From JAGWBG01 sp034421095 (GTDB lineage Bacteria; Chloroflexota; Dehalococcoidia; Lucifugimonadales; JAGWBF01), in contig DAOUKR010000004.1 of assembly GCA_034421095.1 (NCBI GenBank), positions 62,001 to 126,000 of the forward strand: a DNA stretch of 64,000 bases, written 5' to 3'. The position numbers were made by a program, and so were the translations under genes. Numbering within the stretch: position 1 is the stretch's first letter; the number at the start of each line of letters is the position of its first letter. The notes under the pieces were generated by a model. The model was not told where the DNA came from, ran no database searches, and saw nothing but the letters and a program-made list of their open reading frames with translations. Below, one piece after another: positions 1 to 7,247 of this stretch.

Positions 1-1065
1 ATGAGCTACCACCTGGGAGACTCCACTCCCTCCTCCACGGTGATGTACGACCTGGGCATGCGTCCCAACTTCTATATGGACGTTTCGGGAGGTGGGTCAA
101 GCACGGAAGCCCTGGTCGGCCTGGCGATGGGCGCCATCGAGGCAGGGATGTGTCACACAGTAGCAATCTACCGCTCCATGAACGGCTACTCCCAGTTCCG
201 TATGAGCAGCAAGGAGGCGGGGGCGGCAACCCCCGTGAACGGCAGCGAGGTGTTGAAGCGACCTTACAGCGTTTTCATGCCCATACAGAACTTCGCTTTC
301 ACCTTTACCCGCCACATGATGGAGTACGGTGTGACCAACGAACACCTGGCCCGCATCAAGGCGGCTCAAAGCAACCATGCCAGCAACAACCCGAAAGCGC
401 TCATGAAGCAACGTGTGACGGTAGAGGATGTACTGAACTCCCGATGGATCGTCAGGCCATGCGCCCATCTCCTGGACTGCTGCCTGGAGACTGACAACTC
501 AACCTGTATCATAGTGACCTCGTCAGAGCGAGCGAGGGACCTGAAGCAGCCGCCGACCTACGTCATGGGTGTGCAGGGCAGGGGGACCAAACCAGGGGGC
601 GATTTCCATTATGGCTACGGCCCCGTTACCAGGGTATCCGGTCACTACGTCGCACCCAGGGTATTCGATATGGCCGGCGTCACTCCCGACGACATTGACG
701 TGACTGGCTCATACGATGCATTTACATATACCGTGCTTATTCAGTTCGAGAGCTATGGCTTTTGCAAAGTGGGTGAAGGGAAAGACTATGTCTCCAGTGG
801 AGCCATAGAATTGGGTGGCAGGCGGCCTAACAACCCCAGCGGAGGCCAACTGTGTGAGGGTTACACCCACGGAATGAACATGGTCATCGAGAACGTGCGC
901 CAGCTTCGCGGAACGGTGGACGACTACTGTCCTCAGTGGCGGGACGGCAAGCACACTTATGACTACTCGGAAGGGAAGTGCCGCCAGGTAAAGGACCCGG
1001 AGATAGCTATGAGCATGGGATGGGGAGGACAGCCCGTCGGCAGTGCTCTGATTCTTAGAAGATAA
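1..1065 (+). CDS. Thiolase-like (SCP-x/lipid-transfer type) acyl-CoA acetyltransferase, 5' partial
   Basis: The frame is open from the first base, and the 354 visible residues lack the N-terminal 30-40 residues usual in this family, so the gene probably begins left of the window. The nucleophile region reads VSGGGSSTEALVG, with Gly/Ser where classical thiolases carry the reactive Cys. The C-terminal half keeps NPSGGQLCEGYTHG, the equivalent of the catalytic His loop, followed by the VRQLRG segment seen in SCP2-thiolase relatives often paired with OB-fold (DUF35) partners. Such proteins act in acyl-CoA or sterol-like side-chain chemistry in the cytoplasm. Family placement is firm. Activity as a true thiolase is doubtful without the Cys. 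A tRNA gene follows after 176 bp. Confidence 0.85.
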   Translation: MSYHLGDSTPSSTVMYDLGMRPNFYMDVSGGGSSTEALVGLAMGAIEAGMCHTVAIYRSMNGYSQFRMSSKEAGAATPVNGSEVLKRPYSVFMPIQNFAFTFTRHMMEYGVTNEHLARIKAAQSNHASNNPKALMKQRVTVEDVLNSRWIVRPCAHLLDCCLETDNSTCIIVTSSERARDLKQPPTYVMGVQGRGTKPGGDFHYGYGPVTRVSGHYVAPRVFDMAGVTPDDIDVTGSYDAFTYTVLIQFESYGFCKVGEGKDYVSSGAIELGGRRPNNPSGGQLCEGYTHGMNMVIENVRQLRGTVDDYCPQWRDGKHTYDYSEGKCRQVKDPEIAMSMGWGGQPVGSALILRR

Positions 1066-1241
1066 TAATGATATAGGATATAGATGGTATAATAGCCATG
1101 AAGTCTGACAAAGGTGATAGCCAAGTCGTTCTGATAGAGCATTTGTCGCCGCAGGACTATGAACCCGGGATAGGCATTAGAAGCGGTTACCTCCGTGAGG
1201 CTTGGACTATATGACCCTACGTCGCGGGTTGACAGGTTAGA
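1066..1241. other. Intergenic gap before tRNA-Ser
   Basis: This 176-bp gap holds an A/T-rich start with a TATAAT box at 1088-1093 but no convincing -35. A 38-codon open frame at 1098-1214 (starts MKSDKGDSQVVL) has no ribosome-binding site and no recognisable similarity. A TTGACA lies at 1229-1234, directly against the tRNA, too close to serve as its -35 box. Nothing else is supported. Confidence 0.4.
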
Positions 1242-1332
1242 GGAGAGGTGCTGGAGTGGTCGAACAGGCGCGCCTGGAAAGCGCGTAGGGGCCTCAAGCC
1301 TCTCGTGGGTTCGAATCCCACCCTCTCCGCCA
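1242..1332 (+). tRNA. tRNA-Ser (anticodon GGA), CCA encoded
   Basis: Acceptor strands GGAGAGG (1242-1248) and CCTCTCC (1322-1328) pair fully, followed by discriminator G and an encoded CCA at 1330-1332. The anticodon stem CGCGC/GCGCG encloses loop CTGGAAA, with anticodon GGA at 1276-1278. A long variable arm (AGGGGCCTCAAGCCTCT) marks it as class II, and the T arm contains GGTTCGAATCC. It reads UCC and UCU serine codons. No other tRNA is adjacent. Confidence 0.97.
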
Positions 1333-1453
1333 CACATAATCAACCATGCACCTCGTTCTTGCGGCGGCTGCTTCAGTGACAACAAGAAACTTTCCCGTGG
1401 CACAGGTCGCACTAAGTCCTCGGCTTTTGCCACAACCACCATCAATCGCCTCA

Positions 1454-1482
1454 TTGTTACGACTTTCGTCTTATGCTAGAAT
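1454..1482 (+). promoter_or_regulatory. sigma70-type promoter of dprA, probably leaderless
   Basis: A -35 box TTGTTA (1454-1459), a 17-bp spacer and a -10 box TAGAAT (1477-1482) lie immediately upstream of dprA. Only nine bases separate the -10 box from the ATG at 1492, so transcription should begin within a few bases of the start codon. This excludes the upstream TTG at 1483, which would lie outside the transcript. Confidence 0.7.
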
Positions 1483-1491
1483 TTGAGAGAT

Positions 1492-2589
1492 ATGACCGAT
1501 ATAAAGTACTGGGTTGCTTTTAGTCACATCCCCAGCCTCGGGACGGTCAGGTTTCGCCTCCTGGAGGGATATTTCGATTCCCTGGAGCAGGCCTGGATAG
1601 CCAGTCCAAAGGAGCTTACAGCTGCTGGCATAGATAGCAAGACTACCCGTGCTATCATATCCCGTCGCACTGAAATTTCACCTGACAGAGAGCTGGAGAA
1701 GCTGGAGCGTGCGGGAGTGCGGGTCATAAACTGGCACCACTCGATGTATCCACCAAGGTTGCGTGAGATACACGACCCACCTCCCATACTGTATCTGCAC
1801 GGTGACGTCCTACAGGAAGATGAGCGCTCAGTCGCGGTGGTGGGCACTCGCAACGCCACGTCCTACGGGAAAGAAGTAACCAGCGCCCTCGCTCGCGACT
1901 TGGCGAGGAGTGGAGTTACAATTGTCAGTGGCTTGGCCCGTGGTATAGATGCCATAGCTCATCGGGCTGCCCTGGACGCAGGCGGCCGCACTATCGCGGT
2001 CTTTGGTAGCGGTCTGGATATAGTCTATCCCTCCGAACACAAGAGGCTCTCCAGAGAAATAGCGGAGTCGGGCGCGCTGGTGAGTGAGCATCCCCTAAGA
2101 GCCAGGCCCCATGCCAGTCATTTCCCAAGGAGGAACCGGCTCATAAGTGGCATGACCCTGGGGACCCTTGTAGTGGAAGCAGGGGAGAGAAGCGGCGCTC
2201 TTTTGACGGTACGTTGCGCTCTGGAGCAAGACCGTGAGGTGTTCTGTGTTCCGGGAAGTATCTTCTCTCCCGTTAGCCGGGGCACCAATGCCCTGATTCA
2301 GGAGGGCGCAAAGCTGGTGCTGGGCCATGAAGACATACTCGAGGAGTTGAACCTGAAAGTGGTGGCCCACCAGATAGAGATGCGGGGATTTGCCCAACTT
2401 GAAGATGGAAACGAGTCGCTGCTCCTCAATCACATGACCCACGAGCCGGTTCACATAGATGACATCCGGCGTCACGCCCAGCTACCCATCACTGTCGTCA
2501 GCAGCACCCTAGCTATGATGGAGCTAAAGGGTCTCATAAAGCAGGTGGGGGGTATGCATTACATACGTATTCGGGAGGCACTGGCATAG
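1492..2589 (+). CDS. dprA: DNA-processing protein DprA/Smf
   Basis: This protein binds incoming single-stranded DNA and loads RecA during natural transformation, in the cytoplasm. The 365 residues contain an N-terminal helical (SAM/HhH-like) region, the Rossmann core with VAVVGTRNATSYG and VSGLARGIDAIAH, the FGSGLDIVYP turn, the signature FPRRNRLISGM, and a C-terminal winged-helix-like segment (about 305-365). The ATG at 1492 is preferred to the TTG at 1483 because the -10 box ends at 1482. topA follows with a 1-bp gap, so the two are probably cotranscribed. The dprA-topA order is common in bacteria. No other competence gene is visible here. Confidence 0.95.
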   Translation: MTDIKYWVAFSHIPSLGTVRFRLLEGYFDSLEQAWIASPKELTAAGIDSKTTRAIISRRTEISPDRELEKLERAGVRVINWHHSMYPPRLREIHDPPPILYLHGDVLQEDERSVAVVGTRNATSYGKEVTSALARDLARSGVTIVSGLARGIDAIAHRAALDAGGRTIAVFGSGLDIVYPSEHKRLSREIAESGALVSEHPLRARPHASHFPRRNRLISGMTLGTLVVEAGERSGALLTVRCALEQDREVFCVPGSIFSPVSRGTNALIQEGAKLVLGHEDILEELNLKVVAHQIEMRGFAQLEDGNESLLLNHMTHEPVHIDDIRRHAQLPITVVSSTLAMMELKGLIKQVGGMHYIRIREALA

Positions 2590-2590
2590 C

Positions 2591-4903
2591 ATGGCAACTA
2601 GAGCTAAAGATAAGGTAGATGAAGGAACGGTGCCTGTGGAATCACCTGCCAATAGGGCCAAGACAAACAAAACACAGGCCAAAAAGCCGAAGAATGGACG
2701 AGCGAAAGCAAAAGCTCCATCAGAGTCCATGAAGGCTACTGCCGGACAAAGCCGCAAGGTCACGAACCTGGTGGTAGTCGAGTCCCCAGCCAAGGCTCGT
2801 ACTATAGAGAGAATTCTCGGAAGGGAATACGTTGTCAAGGCCTCACAGGGACACGTCCGAGACCTGCCCAAGGGCAAGCTGGGCGTTGACATTGAAGGCG
2901 GCTTCGAGCCTTCTTACCTGGTCCTTCAGGATAAGAACGCCGTTGTCCGGGAACTCAAGGCGCTTGGAGACAAGGCGTCTTCAATCTACCTGGCCACCGA
3001 CCCCGACCGTGAAGGCGAGGCCATATCATGGCATTTGGTCAAAGCTGCGGCATGGGACAACGGCAATACCCCACTCCATAGGGTCGTGTTCCACGAGATA
3101 ACCCCCCAGGCAGTGAAGGAAGCCTTCAACCATTCCCGCGATATAGACATGGAGTTGGTCAATGCACAGCAAGCCCGACGAATCCTGGACCGGCTGGTGG
3201 GCTACCAGATTAGCCCTCTGCTGTGGCGCAAGGTCCAGAGGGGCCTCTCGGCAGGGAGGGTCCAATCGGTAGCCCTACGGATAATAGTGGACCGCGAAAG
3301 AGAGATTAACGCTTTTGTGCCAAAAGAGTACTGGACCATAGAGGCACAGCTGCGAAAAATTGCCCGCGCCCGAAAGGACATCGGAGAGACTTTCGGAGCT
3401 ACTCTCCATTCAATCAAGGGACAGAAGGGCAAGCTGGAAATACCGGACGGAACCACAACCCAACGCATTGAAGGGGAATTGGAAGGGGCGGAGTATACTG
3501 TAGCCCAGGTTAAGAAGCGAGAGGTGAAAGGTTCTCCATCGCCGCCGTTCATCACCAGTACACTCCAGCAGGAGGCGGGGCGAAAGCTCCACTTTACGGC
3601 CAAGAGAACAATGGTCGCAGCCCAGCAGCTATACGAGGGGCTTCCCATAGGGAACGATGGCTCAGTGGGCCTTATTACCTACATGCGCACCGATTCCACC
3701 CTCGTGGCAGCTTCGGCCCTTCAAGAAGCCAGGGGGTACATACGCAAAGAGTACGGCGACGACTACCTACCCCATCAGCCCAGGATGTTCAGAAAGAAGT
3801 CCAAGAACGCTCAGGAAGCCCACGAGGCCATCCGGCCCACCTCTATAAACAGAGAACCTCAATCGCTGAAGCGTTATCTGTCCCCGGACCAGTTCAAATT
3901 GTACGACCTAATCTGGCGGCGTATGCTTGCCAGCCAGATGGCTGACTCTCGTTCCGATGCTACGTCGGTAGACGTTGAGGCCAAGTGTCGTAACATATCC
4001 AGGGTGTACGTCCTCCGTTCGACAGGCTCCGTGCTCAGGTTCCCCGGCTTCCGTATCCTGTACATGGAGAGCATTGACGACACGGATGAGGAGGAAGGCA
4101 AGCAACCCTTGCCTGAGCTTTCTGAGGGTGAGAAGCTCAACTGTCTTAAGCTGGAGTCTAAGCAGCACTTCACCCAGCCACCACCACGCTACACCGAGGC
4201 CAGCCTCATAAAGATGTTGGAAGATAAGGGCATCGGCAGGCCGAGCACGTATGCGCCTATTATCTCTACCATCATGGATAGAAGCTACGTGGCAAAAGAC
4301 AGGGGCAGGCTATACCCTACGATCCTTGGCACCACTATATGTGACCTTCTGACCCAATTTTTCACCGACATTATGGAAACCGACTTCACCGCCAGAATGG
4401 AAGGAGAGTTAGATGAGGTAGCCAGCGGGGAGAGAAAGTGGGTCCCGGTGCTCAAGGATTTCTATGGCCCGTTCCAAAAGTCCCTGGAGGTTGCCACCGA
4501 GACCATGCCCCGGGTAAAGGTAGAGGAACCTACGGACGAGGTATGCGACCTGTGCAATAACCCCATGGTCATAAAGACGGGTCGTTTCGGCAGGTTCATG
4601 GCCTGCTCAAACTTCCCCACGTGCAAGAACACCCGCCGCATACAAAAAAATATAGGTGTATCTTGTCCCAGGTGTGGCGGCGACCTGGTACAGCGTAGTT
4701 CAAAAGGCCGGGGTAGACGTGTCTTCTACGGCTGCTCCCGCTATCCGAGTTGCGAGTTCATCATAAATCAACGCCCTGTAGCTGATCCTTGCCCGGAGTG
4801 CAGCGGGTTAATGGTTTCCTCCGGCCGGAACGGGGTAAAATGTACCTCATGCGCATGGGTGGGAGATGCCACGGAGAAAGAGTTAGCAGCTTCAGAAGTT
4901 TGA
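2591..4903 (+). CDS. topA: DNA topoisomerase I (type IA)
   Basis: The enzyme relaxes negative supercoils through a transient 5'-phosphotyrosine link. In 770 residues it has the Toprim domain from about residue 58 (LVVVESPAKA, DPDREGEA at 137-144), the cleavage core with catalytic Tyr364 in LITYMRTDST, and three C-terminal zinc-ribbon modules from about residue 648 (CDLC, CPRC, CPEC with partner cysteine pairs). The first 57 residues are a Lys/Ala-rich extension absent from the compact family form and probably disordered. The last zinc module keeps only short spacing. It lies 1 bp after dprA. A separate promoter begins within its 3' end. Confidence 0.96.
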   Translation: MATRAKDKVDEGTVPVESPANRAKTNKTQAKKPKNGRAKAKAPSESMKATAGQSRKVTNLVVVESPAKARTIERILGREYVVKASQGHVRDLPKGKLGVDIEGGFEPSYLVLQDKNAVVRELKALGDKASSIYLATDPDREGEAISWHLVKAAAWDNGNTPLHRVVFHEITPQAVKEAFNHSRDIDMELVNAQQARRILDRLVGYQISPLLWRKVQRGLSAGRVQSVALRIIVDREREINAFVPKEYWTIEAQLRKIARARKDIGETFGATLHSIKGQKGKLEIPDGTTTQRIEGELEGAEYTVAQVKKREVKGSPSPPFITSTLQQEAGRKLHFTAKRTMVAAQQLYEGLPIGNDGSVGLITYMRTDSTLVAASALQEARGYIRKEYGDDYLPHQPRMFRKKSKNAQEAHEAIRPTSINREPQSLKRYLSPDQFKLYDLIWRRMLASQMADSRSDATSVDVEAKCRNISRVYVLRSTGSVLRFPGFRILYMESIDDTDEEEGKQPLPELSEGEKLNCLKLESKQHFTQPPPRYTEASLIKMLEDKGIGRPSTYAPIISTIMDRSYVAKDRGRLYPTILGTTICDLLTQFFTDIMETDFTARMEGELDEVASGERKWVPVLKDFYGPFQKSLEVATETMPRVKVEEPTDEVCDLCNNPMVIKTGRFGRFMACSNFPTCKNTRRIQKNIGVSCPRCGGDLVQRSSKGRGRRVFYGCSRYPSCEFIINQRPVADPCPECSGLMVSSGRNGVKCTSCAWVGDATEKELAASEV

Positions 4904-4926
4904 GGGTCCTGACACTCCCTTATAAT
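4900..4926 (+). promoter_or_regulatory. Promoter of the RusA-like/VapC module
   Basis: A perfect TATAAT (4921-4926) follows TTGAGG (4900-4905) with a short 15-bp spacer that overlaps the topA stop codon. Predicted initiation near 4933 gives a leader of about 25 nt with a strong Shine-Dalgarno GGAGG (4946-4950), seven bases before the ATG at 4958. The module therefore appears to be transcribed independently of topA. Confidence 0.55.
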
Positions 4927-4957
4927 GGCCCTGGGACACAAGGGCGGAGGTTGGCAA

Positions 4958-5428
4958 ATGAAAAGCGTGACCTTTGTAGTTGATAATATGCCACCGTGGG
5001 AACAAACGCCAGCTGACGACAATGAGAAGGCACGGCAAATAAAGCGTAAGCAGGCTCTCCAGGAAAAGGCGAGGGAATCTTTTAACTCTTCCCCAGTGTC
5101 AACCCCATGTGCCATTTCCATACGCTATTGCCGGAACATTGGAAGGTTATATGGAACGAACATCGTTGGTGGCGTAACCGAAGGCCTCCAGGGTATTATA
5201 TTTGAGGATGACAAACAGGTGGTTGAGATTTCCTACTGCGAATGGTCAGGAGATCGAGACTGGTACCAGATTACGGTCACAGAATTGACAAGCAGCCTTG
5301 TTCCTCTAACAGCCGACCAGTTGCTCCGCTCCAACCTGGTCGGGCTATGGGAAGACCGGAAAGATATTGATGATAGTGCAGTATATGCCCGTCAACTGCG
5401 GGGACAGGCACAGAGACGACAAGAGTAA
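4958..5428 (+). CDS. Candidate antitoxin: inactive RusA-like fold with VapB-type C-terminal tail
   Basis: This 156-residue protein aligns by eye along its first 110 residues with RusA resolvase: an N-terminal strand with an MPPWEQ turn (RusA has LPWPPSNN), a charged helix, then GTNI...GIIFEDDKQVVEI against RusA DLDNL...WLDDAQVVDY. RusA residues Asp70, Asp72 and Lys76 correspond to Tyr65, Thr67 and Gly71; only the DD pair (84-85) remains. Nuclease activity is thus unlikely. Residues 128-152 (LVGLWEDRKDIDDSAVYARQ and the basic end after it) resemble the toxin-binding tail of VapB/Phd-class antitoxins. The start at 4958 has GGAGG at 7 bp. The PIN toxin gene begins 3 bp after the stop. The antitoxin role is inferred. 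Confidence 0.7.
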   Translation: MKSVTFVVDNMPPWEQTPADDNEKARQIKRKQALQEKARESFNSSPVSTPCAISIRYCRNIGRLYGTNIVGGVTEGLQGIIFEDDKQVVEISYCEWSGDRDWYQITVTELTSSLVPLTADQLLRSNLVGLWEDRKDIDDSAVYARQLRGQAQRRQE

Positions 5429-5431
5429 GCC

Positions 5432-5827
5432 ATGGTCTTTCTCGACACTGACGTAATGACAGACCTTTTACGTCAATATACACCTGCGGTGGCTTGGCTA
5501 GACTCGCTTGGTGAAGAGGAAGTCCTTTTATCCGGATTCGTAGTGATGGAGTTGATTCAAGGTTGTAGGAACAGGGCAGAACAAGGTATGGTGGAGCGAG
5601 AATTGAGGGCTTATAGCATGACTTGGCCTTCACTTGAGATATGCGATGAAGCATTATCAGAGTTTGCTCGCTATCACCTCAGTCACGGAATCGGAATTCT
5701 TGATGCCCTGATCGGTCAAACTGCGGTGGCTTTGGGTGTGCCCCTATATAACTTCAATCAGAAGCATTACACGTCCATTCCTGGCCTGAGAACCTTACAG
5801 CCCTACGCGAAAGTCAATCAGAGGTAG
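5432..5827 (+). CDS. vapC: VapC-type PIN-domain ribonuclease (toxin)
   Basis: The 131-residue protein has the family's standard length and acidic residues: Asp5 and Asp7 in FLDTDVMTDLL, Glu40 in VVMELIQG, Asp91 in GILDALIGQTA, and the closing YNFNQKHYTSIPGL motif, where His at the fourth position is also frequent in VapC. PIN toxins cleave RNA in a magnesium-dependent manner and are held inactive by the upstream antitoxin. The ATG lies three bases after the stop of the upstream gene, implying translational coupling. xerC starts 9 bp downstream. The catalytic set looks intact, so a functional antitoxin would be needed. Confidence 0.9.
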   Translation: MVFLDTDVMTDLLRQYTPAVAWLDSLGEEEVLLSGFVVMELIQGCRNRAEQGMVERELRAYSMTWPSLEICDEALSEFARYHLSHGIGILDALIGQTAVALGVPLYNFNQKHYTSIPGLRTLQPYAKVNQR

Positions 5828-5836
5828 GTAAAGGTA

Positions 5837-6799
5837 GTGGAGTCAATATCAGTAAAAGAACACCCGGACTTCAACCAACAGATTCTCCAGCGCTTCCAGG
5901 AGTACCTGAGGGGCCAGAAAGGACGCTCGGAGAACACGATAAGAATATATACCACAGACCTCCAGCCCTTTCTAACTTTCCTGGACAACGAGAACCTGGA
6001 CCCACGGGGGTTAAACCGCCACTACCTCCGCCGCTATCTGGCGTGGCTCTCCACCTCGGCCAGAGGCAAAGATGGCGGATATGCCAGGGTAAGCGTGGCT
6101 CGCAAGCTGATAGCCCTCCGCTCGTTCTATCGTTTCCTGGTTCAGCAGGGCTTGATCGACAAGAATCCCATACCAAAAGGAAGGACTTTCAACATCAAGG
6201 TTGAAAAACGCCTCCCCACGTTTCTCGGTAGGGACGAAATGGGGCGACTGCTGGAGGAGCCTGACACATCCCAACCCATGGGTATGAGGGACAAAGCAAT
6301 GCTGGAACTGCTCTACTCCTGTGGGGTCCGTCTATCCGAGATACACGACATGGACATAGAGAACATCAACTTTGGCACCCGGGAGGTGCGGGTGCGCGGC
6401 AAAGGCTCAAAGGAGCGGGTCGCCCTGCTGGGAAAGCCTGCCGCCGAGTCCCTGGCTTCCTATGTCCACTCGGCCAGACCCCAGCTTGAGGTAGATGACA
6501 CCAACGCACTCTTCCTCAATCGCTACGGCGGCCGCCTCTCCCGGCGAAGCGTAGAAAAGATAGTAGACAAGTATGCCATGCTGGCTGCCACGCGCCCGGA
6601 CGTCCACCCCCACACGCTGCGCCATACCTTCGCCACACACCTGATGGAAGGCGGCGCCGACCTGCGGGTTGTCCAGGAGCTTCTGGGCCATTCCAGTCCC
6701 ACTACAACCCAGGTCTACACCCACGTAACTCAGAACGAGACCCGGGCCGAGTATATGACTACTCATCCAAGGGCGAGACTGAAGGACCAGGATGTCTAG
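5837..6799 (+). CDS. xerC: Tyrosine site-specific recombinase XerC/XerD
   Basis: This enzyme resolves chromosome dimers at dif by strand exchange through a 3'-phosphotyrosine. The 320 residues show an N-terminal SAM-like core-binding domain (about 11-108) and a catalytic domain with Arg165, Lys189, His259, Arg262, His285 and Tyr294 all present (CGVRLSEI, RGKGSKER, HPHTLRHTF, LGHSS, VYTH). The start is GTG with a nearby AGGTAAAGG. It overlaps aroQ by 8 bp. XerC and XerD cannot be told apart by eye. The symbol follows the usual dprA-topA-xerC order, here interrupted by the toxin-antitoxin-like pair. Confidence 0.9.
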   Translation: MESISVKEHPDFNQQILQRFQEYLRGQKGRSENTIRIYTTDLQPFLTFLDNENLDPRGLNRHYLRRYLAWLSTSARGKDGGYARVSVARKLIALRSFYRFLVQQGLIDKNPIPKGRTFNIKVEKRLPTFLGRDEMGRLLEEPDTSQPMGMRDKAMLELLYSCGVRLSEIHDMDIENINFGTREVRVRGKGSKERVALLGKPAAESLASYVHSARPQLEVDDTNALFLNRYGGRLSRRSVEKIVDKYAMLAATRPDVHPHTLRHTFATHLMEGGADLRVVQELLGHSSPTTTQVYTHVTQNETRAEYMTTHPRARLKDQDV

Positions 6800-7247
6800 A
6801 TTTCTGGTAATTAACGGGCCGAACCTGAATTTTCTAGGCAGGCGCAGCCAGGGCGTCTATGGGACTATGACCTTGCAAGAAATAGAGGCCCAAATATCCC
6901 GCAAGGCAACGGAACTGGCAGTCATGGTAGACTACTTCCAGTCCAACAGCGAGGGTGCAATCATAGACTACATACAGGAGAAATCCGGCGAGGCACGGGG
7001 TATAATTATCAATCCGGGGGCATTTACCCACTACAGCTACGCTCTACGAGACGCCCTGACAGACTCCCGCCTGCCCGTGGTGGAAGTCCACCTGAGCAAC
7101 ATTCATGCCAGGGAAGAGTGGCGTAACCATTCGGTTATTGCCGACGTTGCCAGGGGTCAGATAGCGGGTCTGGGCTGGAGGGGATACATAGCCGCCCTGG
7201 AAATCCTGGCTGCGCTGATCAAAGAAGAGGAGGAGAAAGGGAAATGA
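6792..7247 (+). CDS. aroQ: Type II 3-dehydroquinate dehydratase
   Basis: It catalyses the third step of the shikimate pathway, dehydrating 3-dehydroquinate in the cytoplasm. The 151 residues match the small dodecameric type II family: INGPNLNFLGRR at the N terminus, catalytic Tyr23 in GVYG, NSEGAIIDYI, the substrate-binding INPGAFTHYS, and catalytic His in EVHLSNIHAREEWR. The ATG overlaps the xerC end and uses an AAGGA site in xerC. The stop overlaps the next start by 4 bp. No other shikimate genes are in the window. Confidence 0.95.
   Translation: MSRFLVINGPNLNFLGRRSQGVYGTMTLQEIEAQISRKATELAVMVDYFQSNSEGAIIDYIQEKSGEARGIIINPGAFTHYSYALRDALTDSRLPVVEVHLSNIHAREEWRNHSVIADVARGQIAGLGWRGYIAALEILAALIKEEEEKGK

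Noticed and set aside
1098..1214. 38-codon open frame upstream of tRNA-Ser
   Set aside because: No Shine-Dalgarno sequence, the nearby TATAAT is too close to its ATG to be its promoter, and the sequence matches nothing recognised.
1229..1234. Perfect TTGACA next to tRNA-Ser
   Set aside because: A -10 box at the right distance would fall inside the mature tRNA, so it cannot drive the gene.
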